Of a DNA stretch of 64,000 nt, positions 1 to 10,000 are shown one piece after another. Below the pieces are notes generated by a model. It did no database searches. It was given only the letters and a program-made list of their open reading frames with translations, and was not told the origin of the DNA. The translations under genes were made by a program, and so were the position numbers. Position 1 is the stretch's first letter; every line of letters starts with the position of its first letter. The stretch comes from Klebsiella pneumoniae (GTDB taxonomy: Bacteria > Myxococcota_A > UBA796 > SXON01). The stretch spans positions 1 to 64,000 of the forward strand of contig CAMAWH010000006.1 in NCBI GenBank assembly GCA_945861635.1, written 5' to 3'.

Positions 1-640
1 GGCCAGGCTCGCAGAGGTAGTGAGACTTGCGGAGGAAGCTCGAGTTCTTGAGGAGACCAGAGTTGCGGAGGAAGCCAGGCTCGCAGAGGTAGTGAGACTT
101 GCGGAGGAAGCTCGAGTTCTTGAGGAGACCAGACTTGCGGAGGAAGCCAGACTTGCGGAGGAAGCTCGCGTTCTTGAGGAGGCCAGAGTTGCAGAGGGGG
201 CCAGACTTGCGGAGGAGGCCAGGCTCGCAGAGGTAGTGAGACTTGCGGAGGAAGCTCGCGTTGTTGAGCGGGCCAGAGTTGCAGAGGGGGCCAGACTTGC
301 GGAGGAGGCCAGGCTCGCAGAGGTAGTGAGACTTGCGGAGGAAGCTCGAGTTCTTGAGGAGACCAGAGTTGCGGAGGAAGCCAGAGTTGCGGAGGAAGCT
401 CGCGTTGTTGAGGAAGCCAAGCTCGCCGAGGAGGCCAGAGTTGCGGAGGAGGCCAGACTTGCAGATGTAGCCAGAGTTGCTGAGGAAGCGAGAGTTGCGG
501 AGGAAGCTCGCGTTGTTGAGAAAGCCAAGCTCGCCGAGGAAGCCAGAGTTGCGGAGGAAGCCAGAGTTGCGGAGGAAGCCAGAGTTGCGGAGGAGGAAAG
601 AGCTGCTGAGGAAGCAAGACTTGCCGAGGAAGCTCGCGCT
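1..640 (+). repeat. 18-bp tandem repeat with nested higher-order copies
   Basis: The basic DNA unit is 18 bp (six codons, like gccagacttgcggaggaa). A distinctive block beginning gccaggctcgcagaggtag recurs at positions 2, 74, 218 and 308. The spacings are 72, 144 and 90 bp, all multiples of 18, and the copies are nearly identical. This indicates recent in-frame duplication of multi-unit blocks inside the helical-repeat gene. Confidence 0.85.
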
Positions 641-1636
641 GCTGAAGAAGCGAGTATCGCCCAGGAGGCTATCCTCGCAGAGGAGCAACGAGTTGCCGGG
701 GAAGCCAGAGTCTCAGAGAGGGCCAGAATCGCAGAGGAGGAGGCCAGCCTCGAAGAGGAAGCGCGCGCTGCTGAATCAGCGAGAGTCGCCGAGGCTGTCA
801 GAGTGGCACAGGAGGCCACGCTCGCAGAAGAAGCCAGAATCGCAGCGGAGGACATCGGCGCCGACCGCGCCAGGCGTGCCGATGCCATCGACCGGGAAGA
901 GGAATCGGGTCTGGGAGCGAATGCCCGCGTTGAAGAGCCCGTAAGCGCTGCAGTCGAAGCCACGTCCGCACACGACGCCGAACGCACAGCCGCGGCAGCC
1001 CGCAGCGACGACGACCGGCGCGCCGCTGCCGCACGCGCGGCAGCGGCCGAGCTTTTGGAGGAGGAACTCAGACTCGAAGAGGCGATGTGGCTCGCCGACG
1101 CCGCCCGGCTCGACGAGGAGATCGAACGCGCGCGCGCGGATCCCCAGCCCCTACCGAAGACACCGCCGGCTGCCATCCACGACGAACCGTCCGCCACGTT
1201 CGTGGTTGAGATCGAGGACGACGCCGAAGAAATCGACGAGCGGACGGACCCGGGAATCGCGGCCGCTCCGCCGACCCCGCCGGTGGGCCCCGCGGCAGGC
1301 TCGGTAGCCGAGTTGATGCAACGAATTCGTGGCGGTCTTCCGGCCGTACCGGCGCAGATCGCTCGCGTTGCGGCACCTCGCGCCACGCCTCCCGTGCCCA
1401 TGCACCCGGCGCCGAGAAGCGAGGACGACAGCCCGCACACCGAAGTGCTGACGGCGGAGGGCCTGCGCGCCCTCCGCGAGCGACTACTGGCCGAGGAGGA
1501 CGATGATTCCCCGCCCGACCAAACCACCATCATGCGGCGGGATCCGCCTCCTCGCGGAACAAATACCGGACCGGCCGCGGATGCCGAACGCCCACGCGTG
1601 GAGACGTGGCGACCACCTGGCGCTCCCAAACGATAG
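2..1636 (+). CDS. Alanine/glutamate/arginine helical-repeat protein (5' partial)
   Basis: The frame is open to the left edge, so the N-terminus lies outside the window; 544 residues remain. About the first 290 residues are a six-residue repeat of the type ARLAEE, ARVAEE or ARVLEE, which should form a long highly charged helix (single-alpha-helix or coiled-coil type). From about residue 290 the repeat decays, then comes an acidic and Pro/Ala-rich tail ending in a PPGAPKR-like stretch. No catalytic domain, signal peptide or membrane segment is visible in the part present. Such charged helices often act as spacers or scaffolds, but the missing N-terminus prevents a functional call. The reading frame is well supported because all repeat copies keep phase and the other frames give only unnatural Arg/Lys/Pro-rich peptides. 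Confidence 0.75.
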   Translation, partial: ARLAEVVRLAEEARVLEETRVAEEARLAEVVRLAEEARVLEETRLAEEARLAEEARVLEEARVAEGARLAEEARLAEVVRLAEEARVVERARVAEGARLAEEARLAEVVRLAEEARVLEETRVAEEARVAEEARVVEEAKLAEEARVAEEARLADVARVAEEARVAEEARVVEKAKLAEEARVAEEARVAEEARVAEEERAAEEARLAEEARAAEEASIAQEAILAEEQRVAGEARVSERARIAEEEASLEEEARAAESARVAEAVRVAQEATLAEEARIAAEDIGADRARRADAIDREEESGLGANARVEEPVSAAVEATSAHDAERTAAAARSDDDRRAAAARAAAAELLEEELRLEEAMWLADAARLDEEIERARADPQPLPKTPPAAIHDEPSATFVVEIEDDAEEIDERTDPGIAAAPPTPPVGPAAGSVAELMQRIRGGLPAVPAQIARVAAPRATPPVPMHPAPRSEDDSPHTEVLTAEGLRALRERLLAEEDDDSPPDQTTIMRRDPPPRGTNTGPAADAERPRVETWRPPGAPKR

Positions 1637-2029
1637 GTCACCGACGCGCCCCTGGTCCCACCTCAACCCCAATGGGCCGTGGAGATCTGGTGTCGGGGGG
1701 CCATTCGGCGCGCGCTCACACGTTACTACAATCCGGGTCTTCGGGAGGGGGTTTGCAGGCGGCGGCGGCTTGAGCAAACGTCGCGCAATACGCATCGAGG
1801 TAGTGTACCGCCCCGCTGAAGGCCGCATCTCCTGCCAGTGGGCAACATCAGACCTCTCGCACGACCTGGGCAGCCAGAATTAGATCTGAATACCAGTCGC
1901 GCCGCACCCGCAGATCGGCCGGTTCGCTGGCACCCGGGGGGGGGGAGGAGATCGGCACCAAATGGCACGATAGCACGGCTCCGAGCGGTTCCGTGCACAC
2001 ACGCCGCCGATCCGGTTACGCCGCCGCCC
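1637..2029. other. Intergenic region, no gene seen
   Basis: This 393-base gap lies between the repeat protein and the thioesterase gene. Short frames here look unnatural and have no plausible ribosome binding site. The one notable feature is a run of ten G at 1936-1945. I see no clear terminator hairpin with a T-tract and no convincing promoter. Confidence 0.5.
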
Positions 2030-2827
2030 ATGAGCACGTACCGGTACGAAACCATCGTCACTGCCGAGCAGATTGATGTGCTCGGCCACCTCAACAACGC
2101 GGCCTACCTCGCCATCTTCGAGGCCGCCCGGTGGGCGGTACTCGGAAACGTCAGCGTGTCGTGGGAGACGTTCGTTGCTGCCGGCGTCTCCCCGGTCATT
2201 CTCGACGTCGCACTGCACTTCCACCGCGAGGTACGGCTTGGCGAGCGCTTGACCGTCGAGAGCGTGTTCGTCGCGACCTCCCCGAAGCGTTTCGTCGTAC
2301 GACAGACAATGCTTGGAGCCGATGGAAAGGTGCGCGCCGCCGCAGAGATGCAGGCCGCGTTCTTCGATATTCGCGCGCGGAAGATCGTGGATGCACCGAG
2401 CGCGCTCCTTGCCGGCCTCGGGCTCACGGAAGCGGAGGTGCCAGCCGCGCCGACTGTTCAGGGCATCGGCGGCGTCTTCCTGTACGCGAACGACGTCAAC
2501 GCCCTGGCCCGGTGGTACGCCGACTATCTCGGCTTCTCCTTCCAGAACTGGGGCGAATCGCGCGGCCTCGAACTCCCGTCAGCGGACCTCGTACCCTCAC
2601 GGCGGGTGTCTACGACGACCTTTGCACTGTTTCAAGCCGAGAATCCGCTCCCGCAGGAGCGTACCGGCCGCGTCAACTTCCGCGTCGGCGATCTGGACGG
2701 ACTCCTGACCCGACTGGAAACCGCGGGGTGTCGGACCGAGCGCGGACCCGCCAACTACGGGCGTTTTGGGTGGGTTTGGGATCCGGAGGGCAACAAGATT
2801 GAGCTGTGGGAACCACCGAAGGCCTGA
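2030..2827 (+). CDS. Acyl-CoA thioesterase (4HBT)-VOC domain fusion
   Basis: 265 residues. Residues 1-135 are a hot-dog 4HBT thioesterase with the signature IDVLGHLNNAAYL and following FEAAR, as in the YbgC/4-hydroxybenzoyl-CoA thioesterase families. Residues about 145-265 form a glyoxalase/VOC module: GVFLYANDVNALARWYADYL at its start and DPEGNKIELWEP at its end, which carries the usual metal-binding Glu. The frame extends upstream, but the region before ATG 2030 is low-complexity and unlike a protein, so this start is preferred although no good ribosome binding site precedes it. Predicted to hydrolyse an acyl-thioester; the VOC substrate is unknown. The gene is isolated, converging with the SDR gene. 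Confidence 0.8.
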   Translation: MSTYRYETIVTAEQIDVLGHLNNAAYLAIFEAARWAVLGNVSVSWETFVAAGVSPVILDVALHFHREVRLGERLTVESVFVATSPKRFVVRQTMLGADGKVRAAAEMQAAFFDIRARKIVDAPSALLAGLGLTEAEVPAAPTVQGIGGVFLYANDVNALARWYADYLGFSFQNWGESRGLELPSADLVPSRRVSTTTFALFQAENPLPQERTGRVNFRVGDLDGLLTRLETAGCRTERGPANYGRFGWVWDPEGNKIELWEPPKA

Positions 2828-2861
2828 TGCACACGACGGCGAGCAAGGGAGAATGCAACCG

Positions 2862-3728
2862 TTATTCGCGGCTGGCGTTCAACCCTACCAACTGTTCGCT
2901 CCGTGTCCAAAGCCGATCACCCAGCGCAGCGTCTTGAGCAAAGAGGGACGGTGTCCGTTGTACGTTATCGTGAAAATATCCGCCCGTGACTTCCGCCACA
3001 TCGGCACTCGCCGCTAAATAGGTGATCCGCTCCGCCCCTTGCGCGGGCGTCAGCATGAACCACTGCGCAACGGTGAGCAGCGGCTTTGCCCAGCCCGGCG
3101 CGCCCGTCCAAATGTTGGTTGCGACGCCGCCGGGGTGGAGGGCGTTCACCGTCACGCCGGTGCCAGCGAGTTTTTTTGCGAGTGAGCGCGCGTAGAGCAC
3201 GTTGGCCAGTTTCGACCGCCGATACGCCGCCATGATGGAATAGCCCTTCTCGAAGCCGATGTCCTCAAAGTTCAGCGTACCCTGATAGTGACCGGTGGAC
3301 GACACAATTACGACGCGCGCGGGGGCGCTGGCGATCATCACATCCAGCAAGAGCTGAGTCAGGAGAAAGTACCCGAGGTGGTTCACGGCGAACGTCGCCT
3401 CGATGCCCCCGGCCGTTACGGTTCGCTCGGCGTGGACCGTCCCTGCGTTGTTCACAAGCACGTGCAGCTGGGGAAGCCGCGTGCGAACGGAAGCGGCGAG
3501 CGCACGAATCGCAACCGGATCGGCGAAATCACACAGGAATGAATCCACCAAATCGGAGTTGGCGCGCGACTTGATGTCGGCGACGGCCGCCGCGGTGCGC
3601 GCGGGATCGCGTCCAACGATGCTGACGTTTGCTCCCGCACCGGCCAATGCGACGGCCGCCTCCAAACCAATGCCGTTGGTGCCCCCGGTGATCAGGATGC
3701 TTCTGCCGGCGAGATTGGGAAGTGTCAT
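2862..3728 (-). CDS. Short-chain dehydrogenase/reductase (retinol-dehydrogenase-like)
   Basis: 288 residues with a complete classical SDR core: TGGTNGIG for NAD(P) binding near the start, NNAG, a catalytic Ser in VIVSSTGHYQG, and the Tyr-Lys pair in AYRRSKLAN. The long C-terminal half and the PGGVAT motif resemble the RDH11-14/WWOX-like oxidoreductase subgroup, suggesting a lipophilic alcohol or ketone substrate. The start ATG overlaps the stop of the upstream membrane enzyme gene (ATGA), so it is the last gene of the long minus-strand run. The specific substrate cannot be told from sequence. Confidence 0.88.
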   Translation of the reverse strand: MTLPNLAGRSILITGGTNGIGLEAAVALAGAGANVSIVGRDPARTAAAVADIKSRANSDLVDSFLCDFADPVAIRALAASVRTRLPQLHVLVNNAGTVHAERTVTAGGIEATFAVNHLGYFLLTQLLLDVMIASAPARVVIVSSTGHYQGTLNFEDIGFEKGYSIMAAYRRSKLANVLYARSLAKKLAGTGVTVNALHPGGVATNIWTGAPGWAKPLLTVAQWFMLTPAQGAERITYLAASADVAEVTGGYFHDNVQRTPSLFAQDAALGDRLWTRSEQLVGLNASRE

Positions 3729-5194
3729 GCGCGTCGGGTAACCGGCCCCGCTCCGATGGCAACCGATGCCAGCGGCAACAACCCGGGAAACAGCGCCAAT
3801 TTGTACCGAGTCGGCGCAAAGAAAAGCGACGTCGCGAGCGTGGTGAGCACCAACCACCGCAGCGCGACCCGGTCCACCGGCCCGAAGCCGCGCCGCCACG
3901 CGCGCGCGGCCCCAACCGCGGCCAGCACGACCATCCCCCCAAACGGCAAGAGCGGCAGCGGCAGCGGTCGCGTCGCAAGGCTGCGATCGCTGGTAGAGAA
4001 GCTCCAGAGGCGCAAGGAGGTGCGCAGACACTGGGTGAGCGCGGCACCGGGTGCTTCGCCTATCGTGCTCATGGTGGCGGCCAGCCAGCCGCCGGCCGGT
4101 TCGGGTCCAGGGTCGCGCCAGTCACCCGTGGCCCCGGGGCCGTGTCCGATCCAGAGGTTGACGCCCGCACTGTCGCTGATGACCACGAGGTGGCCGGCGC
4201 GCACACTGACGACGGCGACCCATGCGCCAACGATGGCGAGGCAAAGCCACCGCCCGCGGCCACGAAGTACAAACGGCACGACCAGCAACGAATGCGCCCG
4301 GGTCAGCATCGCCAACGCGCCTGCCAGCGCCGCCGCCGTCCAGGACAACGCCCGAGGCGCCGCAGACGCAATCACGAGCGAGACTCCAGCGAGGACAAAC
4401 AGCGGATCACTGTAGAGCGCCGGCCCGAAGCCGATCAACTCCGCCGACACCGCTACAAGCAGTGCCGTTCTGCCGTCGCGGCAGGCGAGCGCCGTGGCGG
4501 CGATGAGCCCAGCCCCCAGCACCCTGCCCGCGACGACACCGCCACCAACCAGCGCCCACCCCACCGGCCACGCGGGCGGCCAAAGTAAATTCGGCCACGA
4601 ACCGTCGAGAAGCGCGAGCGCGGAGGCGTGATACTGCGCGGGGTCCGAGTCGAGCAACCAGCCGGGCTGTAGCGAGCGCACTGTGCCGAGGAGCAGCGCG
4701 AGTGCCGCGGCATGTCGCGACGATCCCCCCCACCACAGGGCCGCAACAAGCAGCGCAAACCCACCGCGAATCCACCAGGAGGACATCGAAGCGTATGCCG
4801 CTTCCGCAAACGAGAGCGGATGATCGATGACGACGCGATACGGTTGCATCGGAGCGTGCGCGTGCTCCCCCTGGCCGCCGTCGTCCGCGACGGCGGCACT
4901 CTCTTCCACCCGAACATTCGTCACCGCCGGGCCCCAGAGCGCCTCCCGCCAGACCTCGAATCGGGGCTCGCCGAGTCGGGCCTCGCCGAGGCGTTGCACC
5001 GCCGCTACCGACTCCCCTTCCCTGCCATGTGCACCGGTCCAACGCACGCGCGAGCCCGACGCAACAATCGTTTCGACACCACGCAGGACGCCGTCCTCGG
5101 GCGGGTGCGCTCGCATAACAAGCGCGCTCACGACGAGCAGAAGCACCCAACCAACCAGAGAAAGCGTCGCGACGGGGACCGACCAGCGACTCAC
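3725..5194 (-). CDS. Polytopic GT39/PMT-like membrane glycosyltransferase
   Basis: 489 residues. One N-terminal transmembrane helix (about 7-27) is followed by an extracytoplasmic stretch of about 110 residues, then many hydrophobic segments. The motif DSDPAQYHASALALLDG resembles the D-E-x-x-Y region of dolichyl/undecaprenyl-phosphate-sugar glycosyltransferases (PMT, ArnT). Enzymes of this type move sugars from a lipid carrier at the outer face of the inner membrane. The acidic motif is DSD rather than the usual DE, and homology is weak, so the family call is an inference. It starts seven bases after the upstream lipoprotein and overlaps the downstream SDR. Confidence 0.6.
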   Translation of the reverse strand: MSRWSVPVATLSLVGWVLLLVVSALVMRAHPPEDGVLRGVETIVASGSRVRWTGAHGREGESVAAVQRLGEARLGEPRFEVWREALWGPAVTNVRVEESAAVADDGGQGEHAHAPMQPYRVVIDHPLSFAEAAYASMSSWWIRGGFALLVAALWWGGSSRHAAALALLLGTVRSLQPGWLLDSDPAQYHASALALLDGSWPNLLWPPAWPVGWALVGGGVVAGRVLGAGLIAATALACRDGRTALLVAVSAELIGFGPALYSDPLFVLAGVSLVIASAAPRALSWTAAALAGALAMLTRAHSLLVVPFVLRGRGRWLCLAIVGAWVAVVSVRAGHLVVISDSAGVNLWIGHGPGATGDWRDPGPEPAGGWLAATMSTIGEAPGAALTQCLRTSLRLWSFSTSDRSLATRPLPLPLLPFGGMVVLAAVGAARAWRRGFGPVDRVALRWLVLTTLATSLFFAPTRYKLALFPGLLPLASVAIGAGPVTRRA

Positions 5195-5201
5195 CGCACG
5201 C

Positions 5202-7049
5202 TCACTGCCAGTCTACAAGGGCCTGGGCACTGTCCAGGTGAATGCGCGCCACCAAATCGGAGTTGGTCGCGGGGAGCATGACAAACTCCCGACGATCCAC
5301 CTTGTCCCACCCGCCTCCCGACGGGCCCACGGTGAAGTTGAACGCGGTCGGCCGACCCGGAAACTCCCACGAACGATCACCGGTGCCGACGGTACCATCG
5401 CCGTTTGCGTCGGTACCGACAAGCGTCAAAATCCCGCGGTCCACCGCGAAGGAGAACGAATCTCCGTCGGTAGGCGGCAGCGGGCCGGACTGCACGATGA
5501 AGCTGACCGCGCCGTCGTCAGAGAGGTAGCGCACGTCGTCTTGCGCGCGCGCGAGTTGCACCCCCGACACGGTGCCTTCGACGGACCAGGACAACAGCGC
5601 GCTGTCGTAGGTCACGAGCCACGTCTCCGAGCGGGCAACGCCGCCGCAAGCGGAAGTCTGGATCTGCTCGCCTGTCGCGTCGTCGGCGGCAAGCACGGAG
5701 TTCGACGTCGGACCGTGATCGTCGAGGGCCGCGTAGGTCGCGGCGTCACCGCTGTCAATGCTGGCATTTGGCCCGTGCGGGCCGCGAGCCGTGACGACCG
5801 CGCAGCCCGTTGTTGCGTCCAATTCAAAGACGAAGCCATCCTGCGTCGAGACGGCCACCGTCGGCACGCGCGGCCGCGCGCCCCACGTCGTTTCTCGCAG
5901 GAGGTAGACGGTGTCGATGCTGGCGGCGAGGCCGGCCACCGGCGACCCAAGGTCGATGCCCTCGACCTCGGCAGTGACGGGGTTGGGGTCGAACCACGCC
6001 CCAGACGCGATGTCGTAGACGTCCACGCGCTGCAGGCCGGTCGGAGCGACCCAAAGGCGGCCATCTTGCACGGCAACGTCGATCACGGGAGCGGCCGTTG
6101 CGATGGACTCGAGCGGTACACTGGCCGGCTCGAACGACTGGTCAAAGCGCGCAACCCACACAAACGCCTGACGACTGTCGGCGATGAACACCCTACCGTC
6201 CTCTCCTGCGGCCAGCCGCCACGGCTGCACACCGTCGGGTAGGTCCACGGTACCGATGTAGCCGCCGGATCGAGCGTCAAGTACGAACACCCGCGCCGGA
6301 GACGAACCATCGTCCGCGGCGAGCACCGTCACATAGAGGCGTCCGTCGTGAGTGAGCAGCGCGCTCGGTAGTCCGCCGAGCGTGAAGGCGTCTATGCCCG
6401 TGTCGGTGCGAAACTCAAAACGGTCTCCGAGCGTGGCCGTGCCGGAGAGTTCGAACAGGACCTCCAAATGGTCGCTCTGGTAGGCCTCGCCCGGAATCGG
6501 CTCGTTCACCTGTGTTCCCGATCGGCTCCCACGCGCCCACCAACGGGCACCATCGTATTCGATGTACCAGTCCTCCGTCGTCGTGAAGCCATCGCGCACG
6601 TCCAGGCCCTTAAGCACCGCATCATCACCACTCTCATCGGCATCGACGAACGTTGCCGCCGAGGCAGCAGCGCTGACCTCGACGGGCACGCCGTCGTCCC
6701 CGATGGCAATGATATAGGGCACGCGAAGCAGTTCGCCGAAACCGAGGTCCGCCGCCCATACCGTGACCGTGCCGTCCTCCGCCCAGATCGCCACGTCTTG
6801 CAGGATCCGCCGACGTCCCGTGGACAGAGCGGCGGTGCGCAGGAAGGACGCCGTGGCGTCATCGGTCAGCAATCGCCCCTGTTTCAGGTCCAGTGGAACG
6901 ATCGTGCCGTTACGACTGTTCGCCACGAAACCGACCGGAACTTCGAACGGACCCCCAACTCCGGGGGGCAGAACCGCAGCGGCAACCGGCCCGTCAAAAT
7001 GCAACGGGACAATCGGGAGGTCCGTACACCCGAGGAGGAAGGCGATCAT
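5202..7049 (-). CDS. Beta-propeller lipoprotein with ultra-short signal
   Basis: 615 residues beginning MIAFLLGC; Cys8 would be the lipidated residue. No earlier start exists in frame, and the ATG overlaps the stop of the upstream gene (ATGA). The body is beta-rich with repeated motifs such as DGRLYVTVLAADDG, GRVFIADSRQAFVWVARF and GRLWVAPTGLQRVDVYD, typical of seven-bladed YncE/NHL-like propellers. Near the C-terminus is a DANGDGTVGTGD motif that resembles a dockerin or EF-hand calcium loop. Probably a surface or periplasmic lipoprotein of unknown ligand. It partners the much larger lipoprotein encoded immediately upstream. Confidence 0.75.
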   Translation of the reverse strand: MIAFLLGCTDLPIVPLHFDGPVAAAVLPPGVGGPFEVPVGFVANSRNGTIVPLDLKQGRLLTDDATASFLRTAALSTGRRRILQDVAIWAEDGTVTVWAADLGFGELLRVPYIIAIGDDGVPVEVSAAASAATFVDADESGDDAVLKGLDVRDGFTTTEDWYIEYDGARWWARGSRSGTQVNEPIPGEAYQSDHLEVLFELSGTATLGDRFEFRTDTGIDAFTLGGLPSALLTHDGRLYVTVLAADDGSSPARVFVLDARSGGYIGTVDLPDGVQPWRLAAGEDGRVFIADSRQAFVWVARFDQSFEPASVPLESIATAAPVIDVAVQDGRLWVAPTGLQRVDVYDIASGAWFDPNPVTAEVEGIDLGSPVAGLAASIDTVYLLRETTWGARPRVPTVAVSTQDGFVFELDATTGCAVVTARGPHGPNASIDSGDAATYAALDDHGPTSNSVLAADDATGEQIQTSACGGVARSETWLVTYDSALLSWSVEGTVSGVQLARAQDDVRYLSDDGAVSFIVQSGPLPPTDGDSFSFAVDRGILTLVGTDANGDGTVGTGDRSWEFPGRPTAFNFTVGPSGGGWDKVDRREFVMLPATNSDLVARIHLDSAQALVDWQ

Positions 7050-10000
7050 TGGTTCACCACCCAGGTCGTCGCAGCCATGAAGTCGGGGCTCTCCGGATCG
7101 GTGTCAATCACGACGAGCGAGGAGGATGCGTGCCCGGCGGTGACTGCGCCCGCGTAGTTGGCAACGAATCCATGTCTGCCATCTCCTGTCAGCAAGATGG
7201 CGCCTGGGTTCTCACCGACCTGGTCGGCCTGCGCAATCAGTGTGCCGACGGGTCCCAGCGCAAGGTCGATACAACTAACCGAGTCGTCGTTGAAGTTGGT
7301 CACGAACAGGTGCCGACCGTCGGGATGCATGGCCATTGCCGCCGGCCCCACGGAGGCCTGCGTGCTCGGCCCCTGATCCCGCTCGTTACCACGGGGAAGC
7401 GCGATCATTCCCAGGACACGGTCCTTCATGAAGTCTGCCGTGCTGTCGTCCAGCACGTCGTCCACGCGTATGGCGTAGAGCGCCTCCGGATCGTCCGACA
7501 AGCCGAGGAGTACGTCGCGTGACTGATCGAGGTAGAAGGTTCGAAATCCGGAATCTCCGTTGGTCGTCGTGCCCGCGTACAATACCGCTTCAACGCCGAG
7601 GTAGTTCCAATCCGCGGTGGACTCCGTCGAATCGTCACGCACGTCGAGCACGAAGACCATCGGTGTCAGCTTGCAGCCGACATAAACGAATCCACGGGGC
7701 TGATCCACGGCAATGGTGGCGCACCCCGTCGCAAGGAGCGACTGCCCGTCAAACACACCGTCCAGTGAGATGGCCGTCAAGTTGGCATCCGGCGCCGACG
7801 AAAATCCCCACGTGTCCGCCAGCGTCGGCATGCGGGTATCGCGGGACAAGCGATCCGGCTCGACCGCAACGGCGCGTCCAACGCGACCAACGCCGGCATC
7901 CTCGCCAGTGTACCAAATCTCCCATCCCTCCGCCGTGGCGAGCGCAACCGGGTGGAGCATGCCGCCTGTGCCGAAGCTGCCCGTTTTCGCGGCCATGATT
8001 GGGCGCGTCACGCCATCCACATCCGTCGATTCCTCCCACACGCCTTCGGAGGTCCGGGCAGCGTACCCGAGCTGCCATTTGTCGCCGTCGAAACCAGAGA
8101 ACCAGAGATGATCGACGTCACCCTCTCGGACGACCCACGGGTGGCGGACACCGGAATCGTCCCACTCTCCGGGGGCCCCGCCGTCGAACTGCCAGGCCGC
8201 TTCGGGCCCGGGAACGCGCGTGAACGCGACGCCATCGCTCGAATCGGCCGCGCCGATGCGGTAACGATCCCCGTCGAACGCCGTGTACCAGAGTCGAATC
8301 GTGCCGTCGTCCAGTACCTGGACGCTGCCGGGGCGCATCTCGACGGACTCGAAGCTGTCGGTTGCGCTAAGGATCGGCTTGGACGCCGCGTCCCAGACCA
8401 GCCCGTCACTACTCTCCGCGCGTCCGATGGTCACTACGCCGTGGTTCCGACCTGCGTAGTACATGACGAGGCCGCCATCGGCCTCGATGACGACGGGATC
8501 GGAAACGGCGTTGGTATCAAAGTCGCCGCCCGCGCCGGGCTCGAGCGCCGGCACCGCCAGTGGGAACAGGTTGTCATCGACGCGTTCCGCCGCCACGATG
8601 CGTGAGGCACCATCGAAGCCCAGTGCCGTCAAGTACGCCGTATCCCTTACGACGGAGGAGAGCGCGAGCCCACCAGCGCCGAGGTCCGGAGCCGCGTCGG
8701 GGCCGACCACGAAGCCGGCGGCCACGCGCACTCGCCAACCGTCGTTTGCCGAATCGATCCGATCTCCAGGCGTCAGTGCAAGGGGAAATACCTCACCCGA
8801 CTCATTCGTCAGTCGGAACGTGCCCTCGTTCTGAACCTGAATGGCCACCCCGGGCGCCTCGTCAAATACCCCTTCGATCGCCACCGTTTCCGCTCGCGCA
8901 GCGCCGAATGTCCGCCCATCGACCGACGTTTGTTCCTGCAGTGCCCAGCCCACGCCGTCGTTGACCTGCGTGTACAGGTGCCAGCGGCCGTTCGCGTACC
9001 CCAACGCCGGTTTTTCACCTGCGTCGATCGCGGCGTCGGAGCGCGTCCACGTCGTCAGATCGACGCTTTCCGCCTCCCCGATCGACACGGAACCGTCCGA
9101 CCCTCTGGCAGTGAACCACATCCGCCAGCGCGACAGATCGGCATCCCATGAAACAAACGGGTCTTCCAGCGATTCCCCCGCATCGGAGGTCAGCACGGCG
9201 CCGACGCGCGAAAAGGTGATTCCGTCGGGACTGGCGGCCATGCCGATGGACTGCGTCGTACCGTCGCCACCGTCATAGTAGAGGTACCAGACGCCATTCG
9301 ACTGCACGAGGTGTGGGCCACCAAGGAATGCGTCCCATTCCGTTGCGCGCGGGTTCAGCAGATTGCCCGTCTCAAACGACCAGTTCCCGAGAAAGCCGAT
9401 GTCGTCCGCCGCGCGGATCGCGCCATCGTCGAGGAATACCATGCGCGCCAGTTCACCAGATTCCAACAGGAACGAGGGGTCCGAAACGCCCCCCACCCCA
9501 CCGTCCGTCTCGGCCACGTCGAGGTCGAGGTCGAGCCCGCTGCGAGCCCACGTTTCGCCGTTTCCGGTCACGCGGTACGCGCCGCCCTCGGCCGGGAACC
9601 ACACCCGTATCGCCGCCTCCGACCACGACAGATCCCACGAATGAGCGTCAGGAAGCGCCGCGGGGATGATCGTCAATTCCACGAATTCCGCGTGCGAGCC
9701 CGAACCCTCATCCACGAATTCGGCGTCTTCCAGCGTGCCGGGGCCCGGCGGGAACACCCGCTCAAACGGCGTCGATGACATGTCAACGATGGCCACCTCA
9801 TGCGAGGTGCGATTCACGACGTACGCGTGCTCCGTTTGATTGTCATACACGACGGCGCTCGGGTCATACCCGATGGAAAGCGTGTCCCCGTCTTCTGCAA
9901 CGTCGGCGCCGCGAGGGGTGGACGGATCGGAAACGTCGATGAAATGAAGCAGATCGTTGGATTCACGCGTGCGCGCCTCGCCGCTGTATCGGTCGGTCAC

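Noticed and set aside
1-640. Direct repeats considered as a CRISPR array
   Set aside because: There are no unique spacers; the units are contiguous, multiples of 18 bp, and code for a continuous helical repeat.
1936-1945. Run of ten G as a phase-variation tract
   Set aside because: It lies in a non-coding gap well before the thioesterase start with no promoter around it, so no switch can be supported.
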